Virus record (IMG/VR): IMGVR_UViG_3300046011_008865
Span: 1 to 41,733 of that record
Origin: a virus
DNA length: 41,733 bases
Reading direction: 5' to 3' (one strand)
A model generated the notes under the pieces. The model saw only the letters and a program-made list of their open reading frames with translations, made no database searches and was not told where the DNA came from. Shown here one piece after another: positions 1 through 7,883 of this stretch (position 1 is its first letter; every line of letters starts with the position of its first letter). A program made the position numbers and the translations under genes.

Positions 1-223
1 GAAGAAATTGACCATCTAAGAAAATCTGAGGAACAGATCTTGCTTTCGGAACTTTAGCTAGCAGTTCTTCTTTGCCAATGACAATACAATCATCACTTTC
101 AGAAACACCAATTTCATCTAATCGCCAATTATTAGTTTTGATTTTGAAGCTTTTCAATAACGATAATGCTTCATGACAATTGGGGCAATGTTCTTTTGTG
201 TAGATTTCGGCAAGCTTAAACAT
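1..223 (-). CDS. Glutaredoxin-like protein, C-terminus cut by window edge
   Basis: Translating the minus strand from the ATG at 223 gives an open frame running off the left edge (74 codons seen). It shows a CPNC redox centre at about residues 13-16 and, about 50 residues later, a VPQIFLDG segment, the cis-proline/glutathione-binding signature of glutaredoxins. Glutaredoxins such as T4 NrdC reduce ribonucleotide reductase, which fits the nrdB and nrdA genes just upstream in the same transcription direction. An in-frame ATG nearer 240 is followed at once by a stop, so 223 is the start. The family call is fairly secure; the full length is unknown. Confidence 0.85.
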   Translation of the reverse strand, partial: MFKLAEIYTKEHCPNCHEALSLLKSFKIKTNNWRLDEIGVSESDDCIVIGKEELLAKVPKARSVPQIFLDGQFL

Positions 224-262
224 ACTTCTTACTACTCCATGTGTTCGAATTGAAAATGTTAT

Positions 263-736
263 TTATTTGTTTGGAAAGCAACAAACATAAATGTCTATAC
301 CAGAAGACAATTCAGCTACTGCTTTTATAATTGGCTCAACGGTATCGGACCAACTTAACCCTCCTAATCCACAACCTAATTGTGGAATATAGATATCTTT
401 CTTATTTTGTTTAGCTTTATTCATAACTCGAATTAGAGTATCTGTAATTGCTTTAGGACATGCATATACTTTACCATCTCTACCATAAAATTCTTGAGTA
501 ATCATATTGGCAACAATCAAATCTGTATCAATTGACACAAAATCTACTAATCCTAATCGTTCAGACTTAGTTGGGTGAGCCTGACAAAACATCACATAAG
601 AATCATAAACGTGAGGATACTTATCTCGAAGAGCTCTAGCTACTCCACTTCCCATGACACCCTGGCAATTGACACCATGCCCGATGATTCCATTTTCGAT
701 AAGTGTTATATCTTGAGTCTTAACAATAACTGCCAT
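263..736 (-). CDS. Macro-domain protein (ADP-ribose processing)
   Basis: A 157-residue single-domain protein. Near the N-terminus GHGVNCQGVMGSGVA is the macro-domain ADP-ribose-binding loop (Asn-rich strand, then a glycine-rich turn); VANMITQ and IPQLGCGLGG supply the second phosphate-binding loop. The length is that of a lone macro domain. Poa1p-type relatives dephosphorylate ADP-ribose-1''-phosphate, a by-product of tRNA 2'-phosphate removal; other macro domains strip ADP-ribose from proteins or nucleic acids. Which reaction applies cannot be told from sequence. It lies just downstream of the small membrane ORF and clpX. In a phage it could counter ADP-ribosylating defences or feed NAD metabolism (inference). 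Confidence 0.85.
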   Translation of the reverse strand: MAVIVKTQDITLIENGIIGHGVNCQGVMGSGVARALRDKYPHVYDSYVMFCQAHPTKSERLGLVDFVSIDTDLIVANMITQEFYGRDGKVYACPKAITDTLIRVMNKAKQNKKDIYIPQLGCGLGGLSWSDTVEPIIKAVAELSSGIDIYVCCFPNK

Positions 737-739
737 ATG

Positions 740-985
740 TTACCAAGGTTTTGAAAAGCTAATCTTTTTCCATGAATGAACGTGAATTGTAAATGGAACA
801 AAAGTCCAAAGTAATCCATATACTATCATAAGTATATGGATACTAACAAACTGTTGCAACCAAACCAGTTGAGGTTGTGCTACAACTAACGAAATGCTGA
901 AGGCTATAATACCTTCAACAAATGTCACTGGTTTCATTTGTTTATAATGAAATGGTTTTTCCGTAGCTGTCATCATCGAGTTCAT
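740..985 (-). CDS. Small two-helix membrane protein, unknown
   Basis: An 81-residue ORF with two clear hydrophobic segments (about residues 22-40 and 48-68) joined by a short turn, then a basic tail, so it is probably an inner-membrane hairpin protein. I do not recognise a family. Its start overlaps the last 44 bases of clpX in another frame. The ATG at 985 has GAGAG about 10 bases upstream; a later in-frame ATG near 937 would avoid the overlap but has no visible ribosome site. Holin, antiholin or superinfection-exclusion roles are possible for such proteins, but nothing here decides. Confidence 0.6.
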   Translation of the reverse strand: MNSMMTATEKPFHYKQMKPVTFVEGIIAFSISLVVAQPQLVWLQQFVSIHILMIVYGLLWTFVPFTIHVHSWKKISFSKPW

Positions 986-2102
986 AAGTAAGTTCTCTCA
1001 TCTCTTTTTCAATTTCTGAACGTAAAGCTCTTGCTCCACGTTTAGTATTATACACCTTTTCAACTACACTGTCCAAAAATTCTGGTGTAAATTCCAAGAC
1101 GACGTTATCAATTTCCATCAATTTTTGATACTGATGAATGACAGAGTTTTTTGGTTCAGTCAGAATGCGACGATAATCTTCTTTAGTCAATTTCTGTAAT
1201 TGTGTAATGACTGGAAATCGACCAACAATTTCTGGAATAAAGCCATAATCAATAATGTCTTGGTCATCAATTGTTTTGTCAGTTACATCAGGTTTTTCAA
1301 CTGACGCAGAGAAACCAATGCCGGCATTTTCAGACGTATGGTTCTTTTCAAGTACTTTATCGATACCAAAGAATGCACCCGCTCCAATAAACAGAATATT
1401 GGAGGTATCAATAAATTGCTCTTGACTTCTGCTATTCTTAGTACCACCTTCAATTTTGATTTTGACTTGAGTGCCTTCGACAATTTTCAATAACCCTTGT
1501 TGAACACCTTCGCCAGACGGGTCTTTGTCAGTAGAAGAAGATAAGTTACGTTTAGCAAGCTTATCGAATTCGTCTAATAGAATGATACCTTTTTCTGCTT
1601 TACTGATATCATTATCAGCTGCCGCAACCAATTGATTTAGAATTGTTTCGATATCAGCGCCAACATAACCTGCTTGTGTCAATGCAGCACAATCACAAAT
1701 GACCATTGGCAAATCCAAAATCTTTGCAAGTGTTTGAGCAAGCAATGTTTTGCCGGTACCACTATCACCTATCAATAAGATGTTGGACTTTTGAATTTCT
1801 TTTTCTGGATGTTGTATGCGTTTGTAGTGATTGTAGGTTTCTACCGATAAGACCTTTTTAGCATCTTCCTGACCTATCACAACTTCGTCAAGCATCTTTT
1901 TGATTTGACGAGGATACATTCGTTCTTTCTTTAGAACAGCAGCACGACGTTCTTCGGCCCTTAAGGTAAAGATATCATTTAGTGTATCAGAACATTTGTC
2001 GCAAATGAAGATGTCTTTACTTATTTCAACGAGTCCTTCAACAAGGGCCTCGGGAGCACCACAGCATGAACAACTTACTTCGTTTTCACTTTTCTTTTTC
2101 AT
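942..2102 (-). CDS. clpX: ClpX-like AAA+ unfoldase, complete
   Basis: A full-length ClpX homologue. Counting from the ATG at 2102: a four-cysteine zinc-binding domain (C11, C14, C34, C37), Walker A GDSGTGKT (112-119), pore loop GYVG (145-148), Walker B IILLDEFDKL and sensor-2 box GARALR near the C-terminus. The ClpP-docking tripeptide IGF is present (bases 1311-1319). ClpX unfolds tagged proteins and threads them into ClpP; no clpP is visible here, so it would have to use host ClpP. The RKH-loop region reads TKNSR instead of the usual Arg-Lys-His, so substrate choice may differ. The frame is open to an ATG at 2147, but AGGA lies 9 bases before 2102 and the zinc finger then starts at the usual distance. 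It follows nrdB closely. Confidence 0.93.
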   Translation of the reverse strand: MKKKSENEVSCSCCGAPEALVEGLVEISKDIFICDKCSDTLNDIFTLRAEERRAAVLKKERMYPRQIKKMLDEVVIGQEDAKKVLSVETYNHYKRIQHPEKEIQKSNILLIGDSGTGKTLLAQTLAKILDLPMVICDCAALTQAGYVGADIETILNQLVAAADNDISKAEKGIILLDEFDKLAKRNLSSSTDKDPSGEGVQQGLLKIVEGTQVKIKIEGGTKNSRSQEQFIDTSNILFIGAGAFFGIDKVLEKNHTSENAGIGFSASVEKPDVTDKTIDDQDIIDYGFIPEIVGRFPVITQLQKLTKEDYRRILTEPKNSVIHQYQKLMEIDNVVLEFTPEFLDSVVEKVYNTKRGARALRSEIEKEMRELTYELDDDSYGKTISL

Positions 2103-2158
2103 CTTTCGTCTTCCTGGAGGTGGGGGTTGTGTGGGGTCTTGATACATTGAGTATTATA

Positions 2159-3202
2159 TCACCAAATCTTGGAGAAATCAATTTCCGCGATGTCATTTTT
2201 GACAGAACTTGCTAAGTAACTTGCAATCTCTGCTTCTTGTGGAGCGACTTGCATACTATGAGAGTTCAAGTGCTTTTCAATCCATGGAATTGGATGGTTA
2301 AGCTTTGTTGTTTCGGTAATCAAACCCGCATTGCGTTTAGTTCTTGTGCCAAAGAAGTCTACAGTATCACATATGATACCTTCATTCAATCCAATGATTG
2401 AACCATCTTTGAATAAGTAATTACCCCAATCTTTTTCTTGGTCACAAGCACTATCAATAATCTGAATAGCTTTATCGCGATTATCGCCAATGATTTGAAC
2501 AAATTCCGGGTCATCTTTTGGCAATAACTTAAGAACGTGTTGAACAAAAGCAAGATGCTGAATTTCATCACGAGCAATCAACTTGACTATCTTTCCTGAA
2601 CCTTCAACAAGAGCACGTTCATTGAAAGAAAATGTACAAGCAAATGATACGTAGAAACGAATTGCTTCAAGAGCATTGGCTGCTATCAATGCAAGATACA
2701 AGTTTTCTTTAGATGGGTTCAACACCATTTCATCATAAGCAGTTGTAATATCATGAGCACAATCAGCAATTGCCTGAATGTTTGGCATTTCATCAATGAT
2801 CACTTTCGGGTCAGGATAAATTGCACGAATAATATGCGTATAAGATTGCGAATGAATAGACTCAAAAAAGCTCCAAGTCAATAAGCAATTTTCTAATGAT
2901 GGATCAGAACATACAGGAAGGAATGTCAATACTGGAGCACGTCCTTGAATACTGTCAAGTAGAATTTGTCTTTTGAGATTTTCAGTAAAGACAAACTGTT
3001 CAACATCTGACATTGAATTGAAAGAACGTTTTTCCTGAGACATATCAATTTCTTGAGGACGCCAAAAGAAAGACATCATCTTTTCATTTAGCTTATCAAG
3101 AATAGGATATCTTACGACATCGTATCTTGATATACCATGACCTGCTTCTCCGAAGAATAATCTATCAGGATGTACGTTTAGATTTAGAACTGAATTTTGC
3201 AT
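2159..3202 (-). CDS. nrdB: Ribonucleotide reductase class Ia, small (beta) subunit
   Basis: A 347-residue NrdB, normal for T4-type enzymes. All expected residues are visible: metal ligands D83 (LLDSIQGRAP), E114 and H117 (FFESIHSQSY), E179 (NALEAIRFY), E213 and H216 (ARDEIQHL), and the radical tyrosine Y121. It houses the di-metal/tyrosyl radical cofactor that starts catalysis in NrdA, making dNTPs for phage replication. It lies downstream of the split nrdA with one 204-codon ORF between them, and clpX starts just beyond it; all read leftward, probably as one operon. Function is near certain. Confidence 0.97.
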   Translation of the reverse strand: MQNSVLNLNVHPDRLFFGEAGHGISRYDVVRYPILDKLNEKMMSFFWRPQEIDMSQEKRSFNSMSDVEQFVFTENLKRQILLDSIQGRAPVLTFLPVCSDPSLENCLLTWSFFESIHSQSYTHIIRAIYPDPKVIIDEMPNIQAIADCAHDITTAYDEMVLNPSKENLYLALIAANALEAIRFYVSFACTFSFNERALVEGSGKIVKLIARDEIQHLAFVQHVLKLLPKDDPEFVQIIGDNRDKAIQIIDSACDQEKDWGNYLFKDGSIIGLNEGIICDTVDFFGTRTKRNAGLITETTKLNHPIPWIEKHLNSHSMQVAPQEAEIASYLASSVKNDIAEIDFSKIW

Positions 3203-3210
3203 ATATGTTT

Positions 3211-3825
3211 TTATCTTAAATTTGGTTTTTGTTGATTTTTCTCTTGGGCAAAATTATAAATTGCTTGTTGAGTTTGGGATGGAATAAACTTTGAAAGAAT
3301 AACAATTGCTTCACCATTTGGTAATCTAATATCGCGATACACCGTTCCAAAATTTTTTGCAAAACTATCTGCCATTCTACCATAAAGTTTCATTCGTGAC
3401 GAAATATTATCAATTGCAACAAATAGAATAGCATCTATATCGTACTGAATTAATTTTTCAGATAAAGCATTCTGAATTGTTCCAATAACTTGATTTTTAT
3501 GATTTGTCGACGTAAGTTGAGTTGTAGGTTTTCCATCAATGATTACTTCAAAACTTGCGTTAACACAATCATATTGTTTTTTGTCAAACTCATAAGAAAA
3601 AGGTTCAAATTTTATCAAGTAATCATATTCAGGACTTGAGAATTTTCCTAATAAACCATTCTCATCAGAATGAACCCACTCAATTGGAAAAGGTGCTTCA
3701 TTCAATTGCCAACTGGTAAATATAGGAGGATAAACGTAATTTTCTTTTAGACCTTCATAATGTCTAGTAAGTCCAAATCGTGAAACGTCTTGAAGTTCTA
3801 TTGGACGAACATCTCTAAGTTTCAT
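3211..3825 (-). CDS. Hypothetical protein between nrdA and nrdB
   Basis: A 204-residue soluble protein that I do not recognise. It begins MKLRDVRPIELQDV, is rich in aromatic residues in its first half (YVYPPIF, YDYLIKFEPF), and has a predicted alpha/beta second half ending in a polar Gln/Lys tail. Its ATG overlaps the nrdA C-part stop as ATGA, so it is probably translationally coupled to that gene, and nrdB follows 8 bases after its stop. The position suggests co-expression with ribonucleotide reductase, but T4 has no obvious counterpart there and I see no catalytic motif. Confidence 0.7.
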   Translation of the reverse strand: MKLRDVRPIELQDVSRFGLTRHYEGLKENYVYPPIFTSWQLNEAPFPIEWVHSDENGLLGKFSSPEYDYLIKFEPFSYEFDKKQYDCVNASFEVIIDGKPTTQLTSTNHKNQVIGTIQNALSEKLIQYDIDAILFVAIDNISSRMKLYGRMADSFAKNFGTVYRDIRLPNGEAIVILSKFIPSQTQQAIYNFAQEKNQQKPNLR

Positions 3826-4847
3826 ATTTTACAAGCCCCACCAGCACATCCATCGTCTTCTATATCATCACTTGCACCATCATTGACTTGGTTATAGTAT
3901 AGAGTTTTGATACCTTGCTTATAGGCAAATATCAAATCTTCTATTAGTCGAGACATTTTGATTTCGCCCCTAGACGGGTCATACGAAGTATTAGCACTAA
4001 TTGCCTGGTCAACATACTTTTGGAATACTCCAACAGTTTTCAAATAATCTCTACATTGAACATTCCAAAGAGTTTCATATGCATGATTGAGCTTGGTAAA
4101 TTCAGGAACAACTTGTGGTGGAACTCCATCTTTAGAACCTTTGATTGTGATCAAGTTTCGTGGTGGTTCAATTCCGTTAGTTTCATTTGCTAATTGAGAT
4201 GAAGTTTCTGATGGCATAAGAGCCATCAATGTTGCATTACGAATGCCATAAGTTTTTGCATCAACTCTAAGTTTTTCCCAATCTTTAGTTGGTTCATTGA
4301 CTGGAATTTTGCACATATCGCGTGGGAAGATACCGTCATGGTATTTAGTTCTTGCTTCAATCGGTCCGAATTCTTTTGCAAGTTCTATTGAAGCTTCCGT
4401 TAGATAGTAAGCTTGTTTTTCCATCAAAGTTTCAGTATTCAGTAATGCTTCATCAGAACCCCAAGTCAAACGTCCTTTAGCTAACCAATGAGCATAACCT
4501 ATGATGCCAATTCCAAGCGGGCGATAAAGTTTGGTTGCTCGTTCTGCTGCATCGATTGGATAGTTTTGATAATCAAGCAATGCATCAAGTGCTCTAACTA
4601 GAATATGACAAGAATCTCGTAAAATCTTTTCTTGAGCTTCAGTAAGAACTTTAGAATACTTGCCCCAGTTATTTGCAGCTAAAGTGCAAAGAGAAAGTAG
4701 AGAATCGATATATCCGAGAGGTTTAGATGGAAGTGCAATTTCTACACAATTATGAATAAGAATTTGATTAGCATAAAAATTATTATTGTCTTCAACTGTT
4801 ATATCATAAACTGGGATTTCTTCTTCAAGATATTCAATTTGTATCAT
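3822..4847 (-). CDS. nrdA: Ribonucleotide reductase large subunit, C-terminal half preceded by a split C-intein
   Basis: This 341-residue ORF begins with a 33-residue C-intein ending ILIHN, followed by C-extein CVEIALPSKPLGY. The first extein Cys corresponds to E. coli NrdA C439, the thiyl-radical cysteine, and CVE supplies the E441 equivalent. Further on, LCTLAANNW holds the C462 equivalent, and the C-terminus GCAGGACKI carries the redox-shuttle cysteine pair. The C-extein is 308 residues; joined to the 438-residue N-extein it makes 746, a normal NrdA length. The ATG overlaps the GIY-YIG stop as ATGA and has AGGA 9 bases upstream, so translation is probably coupled to the endonuclease gene. 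It is inactive unless trans-spliced (inference from the family). Confidence 0.95.
   Translation of the reverse strand: MIQIEYLEEEIPVYDITVEDNNNFYANQILIHNCVEIALPSKPLGYIDSLLSLCTLAANNWGKYSKVLTEAQEKILRDSCHILVRALDALLDYQNYPIDAAERATKLYRPLGIGIIGYAHWLAKGRLTWGSDEALLNTETLMEKQAYYLTEASIELAKEFGPIEARTKYHDGIFPRDMCKIPVNEPTKDWEKLRVDAKTYGIRNATLMALMPSETSSQLANETNGIEPPRNLITIKGSKDGVPPQVVPEFTKLNHAYETLWNVQCRDYLKTVGVFQKYVDQAISANTSYDPSRGEIKMSRLIEDLIFAYKQGIKTLYYNQVNDGASDDIEDDGCAGGACKI
4749..4847 (-). other. C-intein of the split NrdA intein
   Basis: This is a 33-residue C-intein. VYDITVEDNNNFYA matches intein block F and ILIHN followed by Cys matches block G: penultimate His, terminal Asn, +1 Cys. The extein begins with the TGT at 4748-4746. 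The partner N-intein is 0.8 kb upstream at 5948-5637, separated by its own stop codon and a GIY-YIG gene, so splicing must occur in trans. Confidence 0.93.
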
Positions 4848-5572
4848 TTTTGTTTTTCCTTTTTTACTTTTGTCATTGTGTTGGTATCAAAATCTTCTAG
4901 ATTGATAGTTCGTTTTTGGCCAGTTTCATTTATGATTACTTTTATTTTTCCAGTATTTGCATCTCGTAATTTTTGTTTCTGAATATCGTCTCTAAAAAAA
5001 CCATTATATTTCAATCCGGTGATACTTTCTACTTCTCGTGCTAAGTTTCTATATTTTCCACCAAATCTAAAAGAAGTAAAATGTTTGGGTATATGTTGCC
5101 CTTTAGATTTTGCAAATGCTGATAATCGCGTATGTCCTGGAATATAACCTTTTTCAAGAGTAAGCTCTAATAACAGCTGAATCATTTGCTCATTAGTAGT
5201 TTCACCTGCATTTGTATTATTCAATCCTTGAGATGCTACTTTTAGTTTTTCCAACCATGATTCTTTATCTGTTACTATCCAACCTCCACATCCACCTGGT
5301 TTAGCATTATATCCTGCTTTACCTATTAGATTTTCTTCAAGAATAATTTTAGCTTCAACTTCTCGAATTTTAGCCATATCATCATTTTCATAAACTACTT
5401 CCCTTTTCCAAGGGTCGGGTCCATACTTTCTAATTGCTGCATGAAATCGAAATTTGCTTCCGCTTCGCGCAGCGGATAAATGTCTATTCCATCTATGTTC
5501 TAAATCATAGATGGTTTGACCTACATAAGCTTTTCCATTGATAGTATTAGTTACTTTATACACAATTGCCAT
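4844..5572 (-). CDS. Free-standing GIY-YIG homing endonuclease between the nrdA halves
   Basis: This is a 242-residue protein. The N-terminal GIY-YIG nuclease domain is visible as IVYKVTNTINGKAYVGQT (VYK...YVG variant), an HRWNRHL arginine, a glutamate in the EAKIILEE helix and GYNAKPGG. A Lys/Arg-rich C-terminal half (residues about 105-242) should bind DNA. Such enzymes cut intein- or intron-free alleles near their own insertion site and spread the element. Its stop overlaps the nrdA C-part start (ATGA). The ATG sits in a 10-bp hairpin stem overlapping a late promoter. With the N-intein and C-intein on either side it forms a 'fractured gene'. Confidence 0.93.
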   Translation of the reverse strand: MAIVYKVTNTINGKAYVGQTIYDLEHRWNRHLSAARSGSKFRFHAAIRKYGPDPWKREVVYENDDMAKIREVEAKIILEENLIGKAGYNAKPGGCGGWIVTDKESWLEKLKVASQGLNNTNAGETTNEQMIQLLLELTLEKGYIPGHTRLSAFAKSKGQHIPKHFTSFRFGGKYRNLAREVESITGLKYNGFFRDDIQKQKLRDANTGKIKVIINETGQKRTINLEDFDTNTMTKVKKEKQK

Positions 5573-5621
5573 TTTTATAATTCCATAAGTAATATGATTT
5601 CAGTATTATTTATGGCAATTG
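5563..5621 (-). promoter_or_regulatory. Hairpin masking the GIY-YIG start codon, with embedded late promoter CATAAATA
   Basis: Bases 5612-5621 and 5563-5572 form a perfect 10-bp inverted repeat (CAATTGCCAT/ATGGCAATTG on the minus strand). The 3' arm contains the ATG of the GIY-YIG gene. A T4-late-like box CATAAATA (5614-5607) overlaps the end of the 5' arm, so RNA started there (about 5601) lacks that arm and leaves the ATG free. Read-through RNA from nrdA would be masked. T4 I-TevI uses this logic; here it is inferred from sequence only. Confidence 0.65.
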
Positions 5622-5633
5622 AGATTATATTAC

Positions 5634-7262
5634 CTACTCTATAACCAATTCATCATCCGGTAAAAGATTTTTAGCCTCAACATATCCACGATTTTTAGTA
5701 TAAACTTGGTGTTCTGGGGTGCATACTAATGATTTTCCAGTTTCAGTATCTGTCAAACGAAGAACTTTAGCTTTAGGACTTGTTTGCGCAAAAGCCTGTA
5801 TGGTTTTGAATTCGCTAATACCTTTCTTATTATTACGAGACCAAACTTTCAATGGCTCATTACCAAAAGTTGATAATTGGTCAATTCTAATATCTTCAAT
5901 TGAACCATCAGCCCGTTGAATAGTAATTGTAGTATCACCTGATACACATAAGTTTGTCATTACTATTGGTTCATAAAACGGTGTATGACTATTGACATTG
6001 TCTGCATTGAAGATATAGATGCGGGAAGTTTCAAATCTTTCATTCATTACTTTAGCAAAGTATTCATCAGCAGGAATACTTATCTTGTTCACTTTATTTG
6101 ACTGTTCATATTTTGTGTACAGAGCTTCAAAGTGAACAGTGTCTGAACTATAGAATGCATCATATAAATCAGGCACTTCATCAGGTGAAAATAAAGTAAT
6201 GTTTCCGCCAGTAACCAATCGTTTATACATTGTACCATGCAATCCAATTGCATAATCCATTGTACGAACACGAGTTTCTTCAGTACCTTTATTGTTTTTG
6301 AGTTCTATTAGACGTTCGAACTCTAAGTGCCATCCTGGATAGTTTGCAGTTCCTGATGCTCCACGAACTGCACCTTGAGAACAACATTTCAAATCAGCAT
6401 TTAGCTTTTTCAAAAATGGAATAACACCTGTTGTAATTGCATCACCGTTTCTAACAGGTTGTCCTTCAGCTCGTAATCGACCAATGTTCAATCCAATACC
6501 AGCTTTTTGAGATGCATAATCTACAATAGCATTACCTGTTGCTTTGATAGAATGTAAGCTATCTCCACAATCAATGATAGTACAAGAAGAGAACTGTTTG
6601 ACATTAGTTCTTAAACCTGCCATGATTGGAGTTGGCAATGAAAAGTAATGTTGGGAAGCTAAATCATAAAACTTTTCAATATACTTCAATCGTGTTTCTT
6701 TTGGATACTTGCCAAATAGAATAGCCGGAACAAGAATATATGGAAACTGAAAAGATTCATATATTTGTTTTGTTTTTCTATTTTGAACAAGATATTTCTT
6801 TCTCATTTGTTCAGCACCGGCATATCTGAACAAATCATCTCTATCATGGTCAATAAAGCTATTCAAAATATCAAATTCTTCAGGAGTATAGAGGTCTAAT
6901 AGTTCTGACGTATAAACTCCAGCAGCTACATTCTTTTTGACTACTTCATATAAATGAGGTGGATTATTAGAACCAAAAGCTTCTTTGCGAACTGCTAACC
7001 AAACTAATCGTGCTGCTACATGGTCGTAATTCGGCGTATCTTCAGAAATCAAATCAGCCGAAGCTTTGATAATCATTTCATGAATTGCTTTCGTTTTGAT
7101 TTTAGAGAAAAAGTGTGGGTTTGCTGTCATCTCTATTTGTGAAACTGAAACCCCTTTTACTGGCGGGAACCCATTGTCCCCATGCACTGCCCATTCAATA
7201 ACTGCATGCAACTTTGATAAATCTAGTGGTTCAGTGTGTCCATTTCTTTTAGTGACTAACAT
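5634..7262 (-). CDS. nrdA: Ribonucleotide reductase large subunit, N-terminal half fused to a split N-intein
   Basis: This 542-residue ORF has an N-terminal ATP-cone (about residues 1-90, allosteric control) and the first part of the catalytic barrel. C227 in QFSSCTIIDC corresponds to E. coli C225, one of the redox cysteines. The extein stops at ...VMTNL (residue 438); the next 104 residues are an N-intein, then a TAA. The downstream half carries the matching C-intein. Splicing would restore NL-CVE around the radical cysteine, which becomes residue 439, as in E. coli. The start is the ATG at 7262. It is not a pseudogene: both halves are intact and both intein parts keep their key residues. 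Confidence 0.95.
   Translation of the reverse strand: MLVTKRNGHTEPLDLSKLHAVIEWAVHGDNGFPPVKGVSVSQIEMTANPHFFSKIKTKAIHEMIIKASADLISEDTPNYDHVAARLVWLAVRKEAFGSNNPPHLYEVVKKNVAAGVYTSELLDLYTPEEFDILNSFIDHDRDDLFRYAGAEQMRKKYLVQNRKTKQIYESFQFPYILVPAILFGKYPKETRLKYIEKFYDLASQHYFSLPTPIMAGLRTNVKQFSSCTIIDCGDSLHSIKATGNAIVDYASQKAGIGLNIGRLRAEGQPVRNGDAITTGVIPFLKKLNADLKCCSQGAVRGASGTANYPGWHLEFERLIELKNNKGTEETRVRTMDYAIGLHGTMYKRLVTGGNITLFSPDEVPDLYDAFYSSDTVHFEALYTKYEQSNKVNKISIPADEYFAKVMNERFETSRIYIFNADNVNSHTPFYEPIVMTNLCVSGDTTITIQRADGSIEDIRIDQLSTFGNEPLKVWSRNNKKGISEFKTIQAFAQTSPKAKVLRLTDTETGKSLVCTPEHQVYTKNRGYVEAKNLLPDDELVIE
5637..5948 (-). other. N-intein of the split NrdA intein
   Basis: This is a 104-residue N-intein. It starts with the nucleophile Cys in CVSGDTTITI (block A) and has the block B signature CTPEHQVYT (TxxH) followed by GYVEAKNLLPDDE. 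It ends at a stop codon, with no endonuclease domain inside the chain. Block B and the tail closely resemble the UvsW N-intein (HEFYTKTRGKVKAKDL), so the two are probably related. Confidence 0.93.
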
Positions 7263-7294
7263 GGAATAGAGTATCTCCGTATATTATTTGATTG

Positions 7295-7876
7295 TTATGC
7301 TATGAATTGTTCTACTCGTTCAACACGAGCTAACCAACCTTCAAGAAAGACAGCTTGAGATGGTTTTCGTTCAACAATTGATTTGAAAAAGCGTTTGCGT
7401 ATTTTGTTTTGTTTTCTTGCTAAATCGAATGGATTGTTTGAATTGATAACTGCGAGTGTGTTTGGACCAATCACTCCATCAATTGAAACATCTAAACTTT
7501 CTTGGAGCATTTTTGCTGCTCGACCGACACCATGATTAACTGCTGCATCGAAATGAACTTCAGCAAGTGGTGATTGAAATTTATCGCACTTTGCTGGAAG
7601 CCAGTATTTTTTGAAGTAGATAACTCTTGCTTCATGTAAAGTCATCTTTTTGATATTGACTTCTGGATTAGCATTTGCTGCTATCCCAAACTTAGTTTCT
7701 CCACCTGGGTCAGCTGGATGATTGACATATCCAGTCTTTCTTTTTTGAGATTTTGTTTCGCACAAACCTGCAATAACTTCAGGGTCATTTGGGTCATACC
7801 AAGACCCAATCTCCTGCTTCATTGTAAAGTTGAATGCTCTTTCAAATTCTTCTGAAAATTGTTCTTCGACGCCCAC
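7295..7876 (-). CDS. Endolysin, GH108 muramidase with peptidoglycan-binding tail
   Basis: A 193-residue lysozyme. The signature is a catalytic Glu (E22 in KQEIG) followed by YVNHPADPGGETKFGIA, typical of glycoside hydrolase family 108, and later VHFDAAVNHGVGRA and a PG_binding_3-like segment (QESLDVSIDGVIGPNT). It cleaves the glycan backbone of peptidoglycan at lysis. There is no signal peptide, so it should need a holin. The start is GTG at 7876 with AGGAG 8 bases upstream; the next ATG would delete part of the first helix. A hairpin masks the ribosome site and a late-type box lies just upstream, so expression is probably late. Confidence 0.9.
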   Translation of the reverse strand: MGVEEQFSEEFERAFNFTMKQEIGSWYDPNDPEVIAGLCETKSQKRKTGYVNHPADPGGETKFGIAANANPEVNIKKMTLHEARVIYFKKYWLPAKCDKFQSPLAEVHFDAAVNHGVGRAAKMLQESLDVSIDGVIGPNTLAVINSNNPFDLARKQNKIRKRFFKSIVERKPSQAVFLEGWLARVERVEQFIA

Positions 7877-7883
7877 GTGATAT

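Noticed and set aside
2941-2970. NrdB lacking the first metal ligand (E. coli D84)
   Set aside because: A first alignment placed it wrongly; counting back from the radical Tyr puts it in LLDSIQGRAP, where Asp is present.
3822-7262. nrdA seen as a pseudogene or frameshifted gene
   Set aside because: Both halves keep every catalytic residue, the breaks coincide with intein blocks A/B and F/G, and exteins join without loss.
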